This document shows, piece by piece, positions 1 through 5,948 of a stretch of DNA of 6,678 nucleotides. The stretch is taken from assembly GCA_947174625.1 (NCBI GenBank), contig CAMWJT010000072.1, forward strand, positions 1 to 6,678, in the 5' to 3' direction. The position numbers and the translations under genes were made by a program. Under the pieces are notes generated by a model that saw nothing but the letters and a program-made list of their open reading frames with translations, ran no database searches and was not told where the DNA came from. The stretch is from an uncultured Ruminococcus sp. Its GTDB lineage: Bacteria; Bacillota; Clostridia; Oscillospirales; Ruminococcaceae. Numbering within the stretch: the first letter of the stretch is position 1; every line of letters starts with the position of its first letter.

Positions 1-1075
1 GTAACTGCCTTGTCCGCACACCGACTAATTGCTCTAATTCATCGCTTGCACTGGAAATTTTATCTTGCGTCCTCGCCAGAGTATCTGTGAATTTATCAAA
101 TTCTTCCCGGATTTCTTCAAATAATGCCTGAATTTCTAGACTTTGATTCTGAATGGCAATGCTCTGAAATCCTGCTTGCAGACTGACCAGTAATGCCGTG
201 AGCGTGGACGGACTGGTGACAAAAATCCGGTACTTCCGGAACAATTCTTCTTGCAATCCGGCTTGCAGGACTTCTGTATAGAGATTCTCTGTCGGAAAAA
301 ACAAAATCCCGAAATCCGTCGTCAACGGCGGATGCAGATATTTCACAGAAATATCTTTTGCTTCGCTCCGGATTCTGTCCGCAAACTGCTTTCTCGCATT
401 GACAATCTGATTTTTGTCTCCGGATTCACAGGCATCCAGTAAATGCCCATAGGTATCCGCCGGGAATTTGGAATCTACCGGGAGTAACAGCTCCCGTCCA
501 TTACAATCCGGCATACGGATGGCAAATTCTACCTGTCCTTTGCCGATCCTGGCATTTTTGAGATATTGCTTTTCACTCAGAAAATCAGACAAAATGGCTT
601 CTAACTGGATTTCACCGACTTCCCCCCGGAGCTTGATATTAGAAAAAATTTTTTTAAGATCCCCCACACTCCCGGCAATCGCCTGCATCTCTCCAAGTCT
701 CCTGTGCATCTGATCCAGCCGGAGATTGACGGCAGAAAATTCCTGCTGAAACCGGGTATCAAGGACGTCCTGCATTTTCTCATCCATCATCTGAAAATTT
801 CTCTGCATGAGAACCTGCACATTCAAAAGTTTGTCCTCATTTTCCCTTGATGAACTTTTTAAGAGAAAATCCATTCTGTCAAGCTGTTCTGCAAGCTGAT
901 CCTGAATCTGTTCTAGTTTTTCTTCCTGCAAAGCGAACTGCTGATTTTCCGGATTTTCTAAATTCTCTGAATTCTCTGAATTTTGCATCTGATCCCAGAG
1001 CTGTAATATCATTTTTCCCTGGACAACTGTAATTGCAACCAGCAGGGCGCACAGAATCAGAAGAATCCCCTGCAT
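1..1075 (-). CDS. rmuC: DNA recombination protein RmuC, N-terminal part (gene cut by window edge)
   Basis: The frame is open from an ATG at 1075 to the window edge, giving 358 codons with no stop, so the C-terminus is missing. The start is supported by GAAAGGAG at 1083-1090, 7 nt upstream. Residues 4-19 form a hydrophobic N-terminal segment, probably one membrane anchor. Residues about 45-135 are rich in Gln, Glu and Leu and look like coiled coil. The RmuC domain follows, with recognisable blocks GEVGEIQLE (151-159), PVDSKFP (199-205), TDFGILFFPTENLY (253-266) and SPSTLTALL (288-296), and it reaches GVRTRQL at the edge. RmuC proteins are described as limiting recombination at inverted repeats and are thought to be nuclease-related; the biochemical role is not settled. 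It is divergent from the CmpB-like gene. The family call is firm; the function is known only from relatives. Confidence 0.95.
   Translation of the reverse strand, partial: MQGILLILCALLVAITVVQGKMILQLWDQMQNSENSENLENPENQQFALQEEKLEQIQDQLAEQLDRMDFLLKSSSRENEDKLLNVQVLMQRNFQMMDEKMQDVLDTRFQQEFSAVNLRLDQMHRRLGEMQAIAGSVGDLKKIFSNIKLRGEVGEIQLEAILSDFLSEKQYLKNARIGKGQVEFAIRMPDCNGRELLLPVDSKFPADTYGHLLDACESGDKNQIVNARKQFADRIRSEAKDISVKYLHPPLTTDFGILFFPTENLYTEVLQAGLQEELFRKYRIFVTSPSTLTALLVSLQAGFQSIAIQNQSLEIQALFEEIREEFDKFTDTLARTQDKISSASDELEQLVGVRTRQL
952..978. repeat. 9-bp in-frame microrepeat in rmuC linker
   Basis: Plus-strand units GATTTTCTA, AATTCTCTG and AATTCTCTG lie in tandem and are followed by the related AATTTTGCA. 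The last two are identical. Read on the minus strand they encode NSENSENLENPEN, around residues 32-44, between the membrane anchor and the coiled coil. Unit length is a multiple of three, so copy-number change would keep frame. Confidence 0.7.
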
Positions 1076-1151
1076 AAGCAAGCTCCTTTCGGGGTAAAAT
1101 ATTCCTGTATTTTTATATATCATTTATCATTTCAATCAGGAGGTCATGCAC
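1076..1151. promoter_or_regulatory. Divergent intergenic region with both ribosome sites
   Basis: This 76-bp AT-rich gap must hold the start signals of rmuC (minus) and the CmpB-like gene (plus). The rmuC Shine-Dalgarno is 1083-1090. AGGAGG at 1138-1143 serves the plus gene. It lies only 2 nt before ATG 1146 but 8 nt before the in-frame TTG at 1152, so it favours the TTG. Promoters are unclear. A weak plus candidate is TTCCTG (1102-1107), 17 nt, TATCAT (1125-1130). On the minus strand TTGAAA (1130-1135) could be a -35 box but has only a poor -10 partner. Confidence 0.5.
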
Positions 1152-1544
1152 TTGAAAATTGCAAAACTTACAATCCCGTTTCTAATGGGGTATTTTCTCT
1201 ATGCTCTAATCGAAATTCTTGCAAGAGGTTACACCCATTGGACAATGACACTCACCGGCGGCGCTGTCTTCCTGATGATGTCTGTTGCATTCCGGAATGC
1301 ACCGCCCATGCCCCGGCAATTTCTGTATCTGTTCGGCGCAGTGATTATCACGTCTTTTGAACTTGCCGTGGGTGTCATTGTCAATTTATATCTGGGATGG
1401 GATGTCTGGGATTATAGTCACCTGCCGTTGAATTTTCACGGTCAGATCTGTTTACTGCACTCGACATTCTGGTATTTCACAAGCATCCCGGCAAAAGCAC
1501 TGTATGATCTTCTGGAACCAAAACTAAATGCGCTTGCAGTATAA
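1152..1544 (+). CDS. CmpB-type putative ABC-transporter permease-like membrane protein (PF06541 family)
   Basis: This is a small polytopic membrane protein of 130 residues from TTG 1152 (132 from ATG 1146). It has about four hydrophobic stretches, at residues 8-25, 35-48, 58-80 and 102-118 in ATG numbering. It carries the family signatures RGYTHW near residue 27, FELAVGVIVNLYLGWDVWDY near 71-90 and LPLNFHGQIC near 93-102. Proteins of this kind are annotated as putative ABC-transporter permease, but no ATPase or binding protein is nearby and the transported substrate is unknown. The TTG start is preferred because AGGAGG ends 8 nt before it and only 2 nt before the ATG. It is divergent from rmuC and convergent with secDF. 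Family assignment is confident; function is not. Confidence 0.85.
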   Translation: MKIAKLTIPFLMGYFLYALIEILARGYTHWTMTLTGGAVFLMMSVAFRNAPPMPRQFLYLFGAVIITSFELAVGVIVNLYLGWDVWDYSHLPLNFHGQICLLHSTFWYFTSIPAKALYDLLEPKLNALAV

Positions 1545-1549
1545 GCCCA

Positions 1550-1564
1550 ATGCTATTATAGCAT
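1550..1564 (+). terminator. Weak hairpin after the CmpB-like gene
   Basis: ATGCTA, a 3-nt loop and TAGCAT lie 5 nt after the stop codon and are followed by ATTTTA. The stem is short and AT-rich with an interrupted T run, so termination here would be weak. The GC-rich hairpin at 1654-1687 may act as backup for plus-strand transcripts. Confidence 0.3.
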
Positions 1565-1645
1565 ATTTTAGAATCAGATACAAGTATTTCTGCAATTTTT
1601 GTCAGAATCATCAATTATTTTGCGCAAGAATCATCATTTTTCACG

Positions 1646-1687
1646 AAAAAATCAGCCGTCCTGTCTGAAATCGGAAAAAGGACGGCT
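1646..1687 (-). terminator. Intrinsic terminator of secDF
   Basis: On the minus strand a perfect 8-bp GC-rich stem (AGCCGTCC / GGACGGCT, 1680-1687 with 1654-1661) with an 18-nt loop is followed by GA and six T (complement of 1646-1651). It lies about 20 nt beyond the secDF stop. The plus-strand side after the stem is AT-rich without a clean T run, so the terminator mainly serves secDF. Confidence 0.85.
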
Positions 1688-1706
1688 AATTTAATTAATT
1701 TAAAAA

Positions 1707-4028
1707 TTATTTTCCTGCCACATCACGAATCTGTTTGTTGTCATGACGTTCGTTCCACCATACCCACAATGTCGGAGCGATACACTGAGAAGAATACGTC
1801 CCGGCGATCAGTCCGAATGTCATCGGCAGTGAAAAACTCAGAATGCTTGTGACATTGAAGATGCTTGCTACAACGCTGATGATAATCATCGTTGCCACGG
1901 TTGTAATAGACGTTCTCAGAGAACGGCGCATGGTCTGGCTTGCACTTAAATTGACAAGTTCGGAAATGGCTGTTTCTTTCGGAAGTTTCTGCTGATTTTC
2001 ACGGATTCTGTCATATACGATAATTGTATTATTGATCGAATAGCCGAAAATTGTCAGAATAACTGCCATGAAGTTTGAGTCAATCTCAAAACCGCACAGG
2101 ACAAAACTGCCGTAAGTGATGATAATATCATGCAGAAGTGTCAAAACTGTGAACACACCAGCAGACCAACCGCTGATTTTCTTGAATCGCAGGGCAATAT
2201 AAATAATTAAAATAATTGCCGCAAAAATCACAGCGACGATACATTTTGCAAAGAATTCACGTCCAGAAGATGCACTCACATCATTGCTTTCCAGTTCTTC
2301 TATTGCATTTTCCGGATAAGTTTCTGTCATCAATGCAAGCATTTCTTCCTGTTGATCCAGTGTCAGACTCTGGTCATAACTGAATGAAACTGTTAAAATA
2401 TTTGTGTCTGCATCGAAGCTTTCGCCCTTCTGGATTGTTACAGGTGTATTCAAAATGCTTTCCAATTCAGACTGGCAGGCATTCTCATCCAGTTCTCCAT
2501 GATAAGAATAAGACACAATCGTACCGCCCTTGAAGTCAATGGAAATTTCTACACCCAGAAAACTGGTACACAGAGAGAGTACCACCAGAACTGCGGAAAT
2601 CGCAAAGAATTTTTTCTTGTTTTCACTGAAATGCAGTAATTTTGCTTCTTTGTAAGTTTCTTTTTTGTAACCATACATAGACGGCTTCTGGAATGCCTTG
2701 AATCTGGAAAGCGAGAATGTCAGAATTCTTGCCGCTGCCACACCCATGATAAAATTGAGAATGACACCCATAATCAGCGTAAAGCCGAATGAATAGATAA
2801 AGCCCTCTGTTGTTGCACCGAAGAAATAGAAAATCGTAGCATCCAGAATTTTCGTCAGGAAATTTGTGTTTGTCCCAAATGCACCCATTAAAATAACAGC
2901 GACAATAGCAAGTGTCAGGTTACCGTCGAGAATCGCAGAAAATGCGTTCTGATAACCGGCTTTCAAAGCAGATTCCAGGCTCTTGCCCTGGGCTAATTCT
3001 TCCCGGATTCTCTCGGCTGTAATGATATTACAGTCTACACCCATACCGACAGATAAAATAATACCTGCAATACCGGGGATCGTGAGCGTAGAACTCGGCA
3101 GGAATCCGAACCATCCGGAAACGGCTGCGAGCATCCCGGCTACCTGTCCAATCAATCCGATCACGGCAATAAAGCCAGGGACTCTGTACAGGATCAGCAT
3201 GTAAATGCAGATAAATACCAGTGCAATCAAGCCGCTTAAGATCATTGCATATAATGCACCTGCGCCGAGTGTCGGAGATAATGTCTTTGTACTGGTAGCA
3301 TGCAGTGAGAACGGCAGAGCGCCGGATGTAATCTGGTCTGCCAGTTCTTTTGCAGATTCTGAAGTAAAATTACCAGAGATCACCGCATCACCGCTTGTGA
3401 TTGCCTCATTGACGGTCGCACTGGAAATACAGGTCTCATCCATCCAGATAGAGATATAACCATTATTTGCCGCCTGTGCAGATGTTGCAGTTGCAAACGC
3501 ATCCTTGCCGGATTCGTTCAGTTTCAATTGCACAACCCACATGTCTTCCTGTTGGTTGTAACCGGGTGAAGCTTCGGCAACGTCTGCGCCGGTCAGAATG
3601 GTTTCTCCTGTGATTTCCGTTCCATAACGGAATGTTAATTCTGACATTTGACCAAGTTCATTGACAGCAGCGGCAGGATCAAAATTCTCCTCACCGGACT
3701 GCCACGGAAATCTGACAATGATCCGGCTGTTGTTGTAATCCACATAAGTTTCACTGTCATTGATGCCGAGCGTTGTCAGTCGGAGTTTGATGACCTGCAA
3801 GGCGGCATCCATCTGCTCTTCTGTGGCATCCAGATCATCTTCTGGCTCAAATGTGACATCCACACCGCCCTGGATGTCAATCCCCAGACGGATGTCTTCC
3901 AGTCCGTGGACATACGTGGTCTTAATATCGCCTTTGTAACTTGTAATGCCGAACACTGTGGACAGTGCAAATGCTAACACAAGAAAAAAGACGACAAAAA
4001 AGACATGCTTTTTCGTTCTGCGTTTCAA
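1707..4028 (-). CDS. secDF: Protein translocase subunit SecDF (fused SecD-SecF)
   Basis: This is a 773-residue RND-type membrane protein that assists Sec-dependent export by using the proton gradient to pull proteins out of SecYEG. TM1 is about residues 8-28. The SecD signature GIDIQGGV is at 49-56, a periplasm-type P1 region runs to about 255, and five membrane helices follow, with IPGIAGIILSVGMGVDCN at 317-334 (TM4, Asp332). The link to SecF is at about 445-470. The SecF half has a helix near 474-492, the signature GVEISIDFKGG (492-502), and a TM block with GYSINNTIIVYDRIREN (662-678) and QTMRRSLRTSITT (698-710; Arg702 aligns with the conserved Arg). The usual Asp of GYSxxDT is Asn667. The start is TTG, placed by AAGGAGG 9 nt upstream; no ATG fits. 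Length is close to other Firmicute SecDF fusions. Confidence 0.97.
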   Translation of the reverse strand: MKRRTKKHVFFVVFFLVLAFALSTVFGITSYKGDIKTTYVHGLEDIRLGIDIQGGVDVTFEPEDDLDATEEQMDAALQVIKLRLTTLGINDSETYVDYNNSRIIVRFPWQSGEENFDPAAAVNELGQMSELTFRYGTEITGETILTGADVAEASPGYNQQEDMWVVQLKLNESGKDAFATATSAQAANNGYISIWMDETCISSATVNEAITSGDAVISGNFTSESAKELADQITSGALPFSLHATSTKTLSPTLGAGALYAMILSGLIALVFICIYMLILYRVPGFIAVIGLIGQVAGMLAAVSGWFGFLPSSTLTIPGIAGIILSVGMGVDCNIITAERIREELAQGKSLESALKAGYQNAFSAILDGNLTLAIVAVILMGAFGTNTNFLTKILDATIFYFFGATTEGFIYSFGFTLIMGVILNFIMGVAAARILTFSLSRFKAFQKPSMYGYKKETYKEAKLLHFSENKKKFFAISAVLVVLSLCTSFLGVEISIDFKGGTIVSYSYHGELDENACQSELESILNTPVTIQKGESFDADTNILTVSFSYDQSLTLDQQEEMLALMTETYPENAIEELESNDVSASSGREFFAKCIVAVIFAAIILIIYIALRFKKISGWSAGVFTVLTLLHDIIITYGSFVLCGFEIDSNFMAVILTIFGYSINNTIIVYDRIRENQQKLPKETAISELVNLSASQTMRRSLRTSITTVATMIIISVVASIFNVTSILSFSLPMTFGLIAGTYSSQCIAPTLWVWWNERHDNKQIRDVAGK

Positions 4029-4044
4029 AATTCAAATCCTCCTT
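4026..4044 (-). promoter_or_regulatory. Strong ribosome site fixing a TTG start for secDF
   Basis: AAGGAGG (4038-4044 on the minus strand) is followed by a 9-nt spacer and TTG at 4026-4028. The next upstream in-frame codons are ATT and GAA, and the nearby TTG at 4033-4035 is out of frame. The TTG at 4028 is therefore the only sensible start. The last two bases of the leader-ORF stop codon form the first two bases of this AAGGAGG. Confidence 0.85.
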
Positions 4045-4114
4045 ATGATTTTTTAAAATTTTTAATTTTTTGCAGAATTTCTGGGATTTTGCATGGATTC
4101 CGGAATTTCTGCAT
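4043..4114 (-). CDS. Candidate 23-codon leader ORF of secDF
   Basis: On the minus strand an ATG at 4112-4114 opens 23 codons and ends at TAA (4043-4045), which overlaps the secDF Shine-Dalgarno. The predicted peptide is basic and begins MQKFRNPCKIPEILQK, with a C-terminal half rich in Lys, Asn and Phe. The ATG has no Shine-Dalgarno and would sit only about 6 nt from the predicted transcript start, so translation would have to be nearly leaderless. The position resembles a regulatory leader peptide, because ribosomes ending here would cover the secDF ribosome site. A chance ORF of this length in AT-rich leader DNA is also quite possible. Confidence 0.25.
   Translation of the reverse strand: MQKFRNPCKIPEILQKIKNFKKS
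4071..4113 (-). promoter_or_regulatory. Potential hairpin in the secDF 5' leader
   Basis: The 7-bp arms TGCAGAA and TTCTGCA pair across 29 nt on the minus strand. The loop begins near ATTCCGGAAT, a perfect 10-bp palindrome at 4097-4106. No T run follows, so this is not an ordinary terminator. It lies wholly within the candidate leader ORF, so a translating ribosome would disrupt it. A regulatory role is inference. Confidence 0.3.
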
Positions 4115-4126
4115 GATCACTAACTA

Positions 4127-4155
4127 ATTATAAACTAAAATCCCCGAAAAGTCAA
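4127..4155 (-). promoter_or_regulatory. Sigma-A-type promoter of secDF
   Basis: TTGACT (4150-4155), a 17-nt spacer and TATAAT (4127-4132) on the minus strand predict a transcript start near 4120 and a leader of about 92 nt. The -35 box contains the tatD stop codon (TGA, 4152-4154), so the promoter starts exactly where the upstream gene ends. secDF can thus be expressed independently of tatD. Confidence 0.8.
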
Positions 4156-4928
4156 GATTTAATATCAAATAATTTTTTTGCATTCGCACAAGTCAGTTCT
4201 TCCAGTTCCTGCACGGAAATAGCCCGGATTTCCGCCATACGCTGTGCCGTTTGGTGGATCATACTGCTGTCACAGCGTTTGTGCCGGAACGGTTCAGGGG
4301 CTAAATAGGGACAATCCGTTTCGATCATAATTCTGTCCGGTGGGAGAATTTTTAACGATTCCACGGGCTTTCTTGCATTTTTATAAGTAATCACACCCGA
4401 AAAACTGAAATACAGCTCCGGGATTTTTAATAATTCCCTCGTGATTTCCGGTGCGCCGTTGTAACAGTGCATCACACCACGGGGTCTGTATGCTCTCAGG
4501 ATCTCCACAGCATCCCCCATCGCATCCCGGATGTGCAGAATCACAGGGAGATCCAATGCTCTGGCAAGTTCCAGTTGCTTTTTAAAAATCTCTTTCTGGA
4601 TCTCTTTTTCTTCCGGATGCCAGTAATAATCTAATCCGATTTCACCGATTGCACGGCATTTCTCATGTCCGGCAAGCGTTACAATCCGCTGTTCCCAGTC
4701 CGCCGGGATGTCACTGACATATTCCGGATGAATCCCGGCACTGCAATAGACAGTCTCATAACGTTCAGCAAGTCTCTGGCTCTCGTAACAATCCGGGATT
4801 TGAATCCCGGCAAGCATAATATAGCCAATTCCCTGTGATGGCAATATATTTTTTAACAGTTCTTCCCGGTCTGCATCAAATTGAGAATCTGCATAATGTG
4901 CATGAGAATCAAAAATAGTATTTTTCAT
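4152..4928 (-). CDS. tatD: TatD-family metal-dependent hydrolase (putative DNase)
   Basis: This 258-residue cytoplasmic protein spans the usual family length. Metal-site motifs appear in order: DSHAHY at 7-12 (His9, His11), GIHPEY at 65-70 (His67), GEIGLDYY at 95-102 (Glu96), ILHIRDA at 130-136 (His132), MHCYNG at 153-158 (His154) and IETDCPYLAPEP at 202-213 (Asp205). All expected ligands are present, so it should be catalytically competent. TatD proteins are described as Mg-dependent 3'-5' DNases and were also proposed to act in DNA repair; the true substrate here is unknown. The segment after the Asp motif (RHKRCDS) departs from the common RGKRN form. ATG 4928 lies 2 nt after the stop of the LCP-like gene. 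The nearest GGAG is 13 nt away, so translation probably depends on coupling to that gene. Confidence 0.93.
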   Translation of the reverse strand: MKNTIFDSHAHYADSQFDADREELLKNILPSQGIGYIMLAGIQIPDCYESQRLAERYETVYCSAGIHPEYVSDIPADWEQRIVTLAGHEKCRAIGEIGLDYYWHPEEKEIQKEIFKKQLELARALDLPVILHIRDAMGDAVEILRAYRPRGVMHCYNGAPEITRELLKIPELYFSFSGVITYKNARKPVESLKILPPDRIMIETDCPYLAPEPFRHKRCDSSMIHQTAQRMAEIRAISVQELEELTCANAKKLFDIKS

Positions 4929-4930
4929 GC

Positions 4931-5824
4931 TTATTCACTTTCTCCGGAATTGCCGGAATTATTAGAATCTTCCGGGAAAAATTCTTTGATGCTCTCATAA
5001 AAATCTGCATCCAGCACAAAAATATTGTCCGCACTGGTTGTCCCTGTCGCTAGCCGGAATGTACAGATCCTGCTTCCGTAAGTATACATAAACTTCAGAG
5101 CAGTTCTGTGATCGCTGTAATCAATCGAAGAAATATTGGTATTCATCATGTTAATCAACGTCCGGAAACTAGAATCCATTGACGCTTCAATCCGGTCATA
5201 GTCTGTCTGGTTAATCATCTCACACAGGACATCCGCAACAACGGAACTTCTCTGACTTTCTCCCTTTTCAAAAAATGGATTGGTGATTAATTTCTCAATC
5301 TGGGAAGGTCCTAAATACTGCGGTTCGGAGCTGTCCGCAAAGCCTTGCGTCCCGACTGGGATCTGATAATAGACACCGGCATAGATATTACAGATTTTCT
5401 GGAACGATTCTGAATCTAAAATAATATATCTATCTGTCTGAATATCTGCTTCACTTGCAATGGCATCTATGGCAGATTGGATGCCGCCTTTCCGGTAAAA
5501 TCCCGCAAGCGTGTCCTGCTTATCATTCACAATAGAAAGCATGTTTGACGGCAGAGATAATAACATAATCCGCTTGTCTTCCGGAATCACTCTTGCAACG
5601 ACAAACGTCAGCGGACTGGCATCATCCGGTTCGTCCAGGACGAACAACAGCGTACAACTGTCTTCGGCAGTCGGCTGGACGACACTGCTGTGCATTTTCT
5701 GGATTCCCTCTTTTGAACTGATTCTATTAAACAGATACATGGCAATACCGCCAATGCAGACAATTCCAAGCAGAAATGCAAGCAGGAACGGGATGGCGAC
5801 ATGCCCCCTCTTAGATTTTGCCAT
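4931..5824 (-). CDS. Membrane-anchored, degenerate LytR-CpsA-Psr (LCP)-like protein
   Basis: This is a 297-residue protein with a short basic N-terminus, one membrane helix at about residues 10-32, and an extracytoplasmic domain from about 57 to 275. It ends in a Ser/Asn/Gly/Glu tail. The domain follows the LCP pattern: TLLFVLDE near 58-65; LLSLPSNM at 88-95, where LCP enzymes have SxPRD; a RKGGIQSAIDAI segment at 111-122; NIYAGVYYQIP at 146-156; and GESQRSSVV at 188-196, where enzymes have GDxxRxxRQ. Active LCP enzymes transfer polymers from lipid carriers to peptidoglycan. Here the PRD Arg and Asp and the RQ pair are missing, so transferase activity is doubtful. ATG 5824 has GAAAGGAG at a long 12-nt spacing. 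It is co-directional and nearly contiguous with tatD. The LCP relationship is inferred from pattern, not from a search. Confidence 0.7.
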   Translation of the reverse strand: MAKSKRGHVAIPFLLAFLLGIVCIGGIAMYLFNRISSKEGIQKMHSSVVQPTAEDSCTLLFVLDEPDDASPLTFVVARVIPEDKRIMLLSLPSNMLSIVNDKQDTLAGFYRKGGIQSAIDAIASEADIQTDRYIILDSESFQKICNIYAGVYYQIPVGTQGFADSSEPQYLGPSQIEKLITNPFFEKGESQRSSVVADVLCEMINQTDYDRIEASMDSSFRTLINMMNTNISSIDYSDHRTALKFMYTYGSRICTFRLATGTTSADNIFVLDADFYESIKEFFPEDSNNSGNSGESE

Positions 5825-5846
5825 AATATACGAATTCTCCTTTCTG

Positions 5847-5868
5847 GATTTTAAATTGATTTTAAATT
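5847..5868. repeat. Perfect 11-bp tandem repeat upstream of the LCP-like gene
   Basis: GATTTTAAATT occurs twice head to tail (5847-5857 and 5858-5868), ending 3 bp upstream of the LCP-like Shine-Dalgarno (5837-5844). The period is one helical turn. I find no good minus-strand -35/-10 pair around it. It may be an A/T-rich duplication or a binding site. Confidence 0.6.
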
Positions 5869-5885
5869 TTAATTTTTTCTGGCTC

Positions 5886-5914
5886 TTGCTTTTTTAAGAA
5901 TTTAGTGTTATAAT
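5886..5914 (+). promoter_or_regulatory. Strong plus-strand promoter pointing into the SLOG gene (antisense)
   Basis: TTGCTT (5886-5891), a 17-nt spacer and TATAAT (5909-5914), with a TG-extended -10 (TG at 5906-5907), give a near-consensus sigma-A promoter. It would start RNA near 5921 and transcribe antisense through the 3' end of the SLOG gene. No convincing plus-strand gene follows. The only short frame is MNLFAHDFHVVRCLR from 5920, without a ribosome site. The region is AT-rich, so chance occurrence is possible. Confidence 0.5.
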
Positions 5915-5948
5915 AAAACATGAATCTGTTTGCACATGATTTTCATGT
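5911..5948 (-). terminator. Possible terminator of the SLOG gene
   Basis: On the minus strand ACATGAA and TTCATGT (5942-5948 with 5918-5924) form a 7-bp stem with a 17-nt loop, followed by TTTATTA. The stop codon lies in the first arm. An alternative small hairpin, ACATGA-TTT-TCATGT, occupies 5934-5948. The T run is broken and the stem AT-rich, so some read-through to the LCP-like gene is likely. That would fit the lack of a clear promoter for that gene. Confidence 0.35.

Noticed and set aside
251..1032. Several 60-80 codon frames over the rmuC region
   Set aside because: They overlap the continuous rmuC reading frame, which matches conserved RmuC blocks over its whole length.
1545..1706. 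Small RNA or riboswitch in the convergent gap
   Set aside because: The only strong structure is the secDF terminator. No promoter or conserved aptamer pattern is visible, and a riboswitch would not sit downstream of both genes.
3648..3977. 109-codon plus-strand open frame inside secDF
   Set aside because: It lies fully antisense to the well-supported secDF P1 region, has no ribosome site and shows no recognisable family pattern.
4071..4113. Hairpin before secDF as a tatD terminator
   Set aside because: It is not followed by a T run on the minus strand, and it lies downstream of the secDF promoter within the secDF leader.
5511..5897. 128-codon plus-strand open frame ending in a hydrophobic stretch
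   Set aside because: It is antisense to the LCP-like gene. Its apparent hydrophobic end comes from the T-rich intergenic run, and there is no ribosome site.
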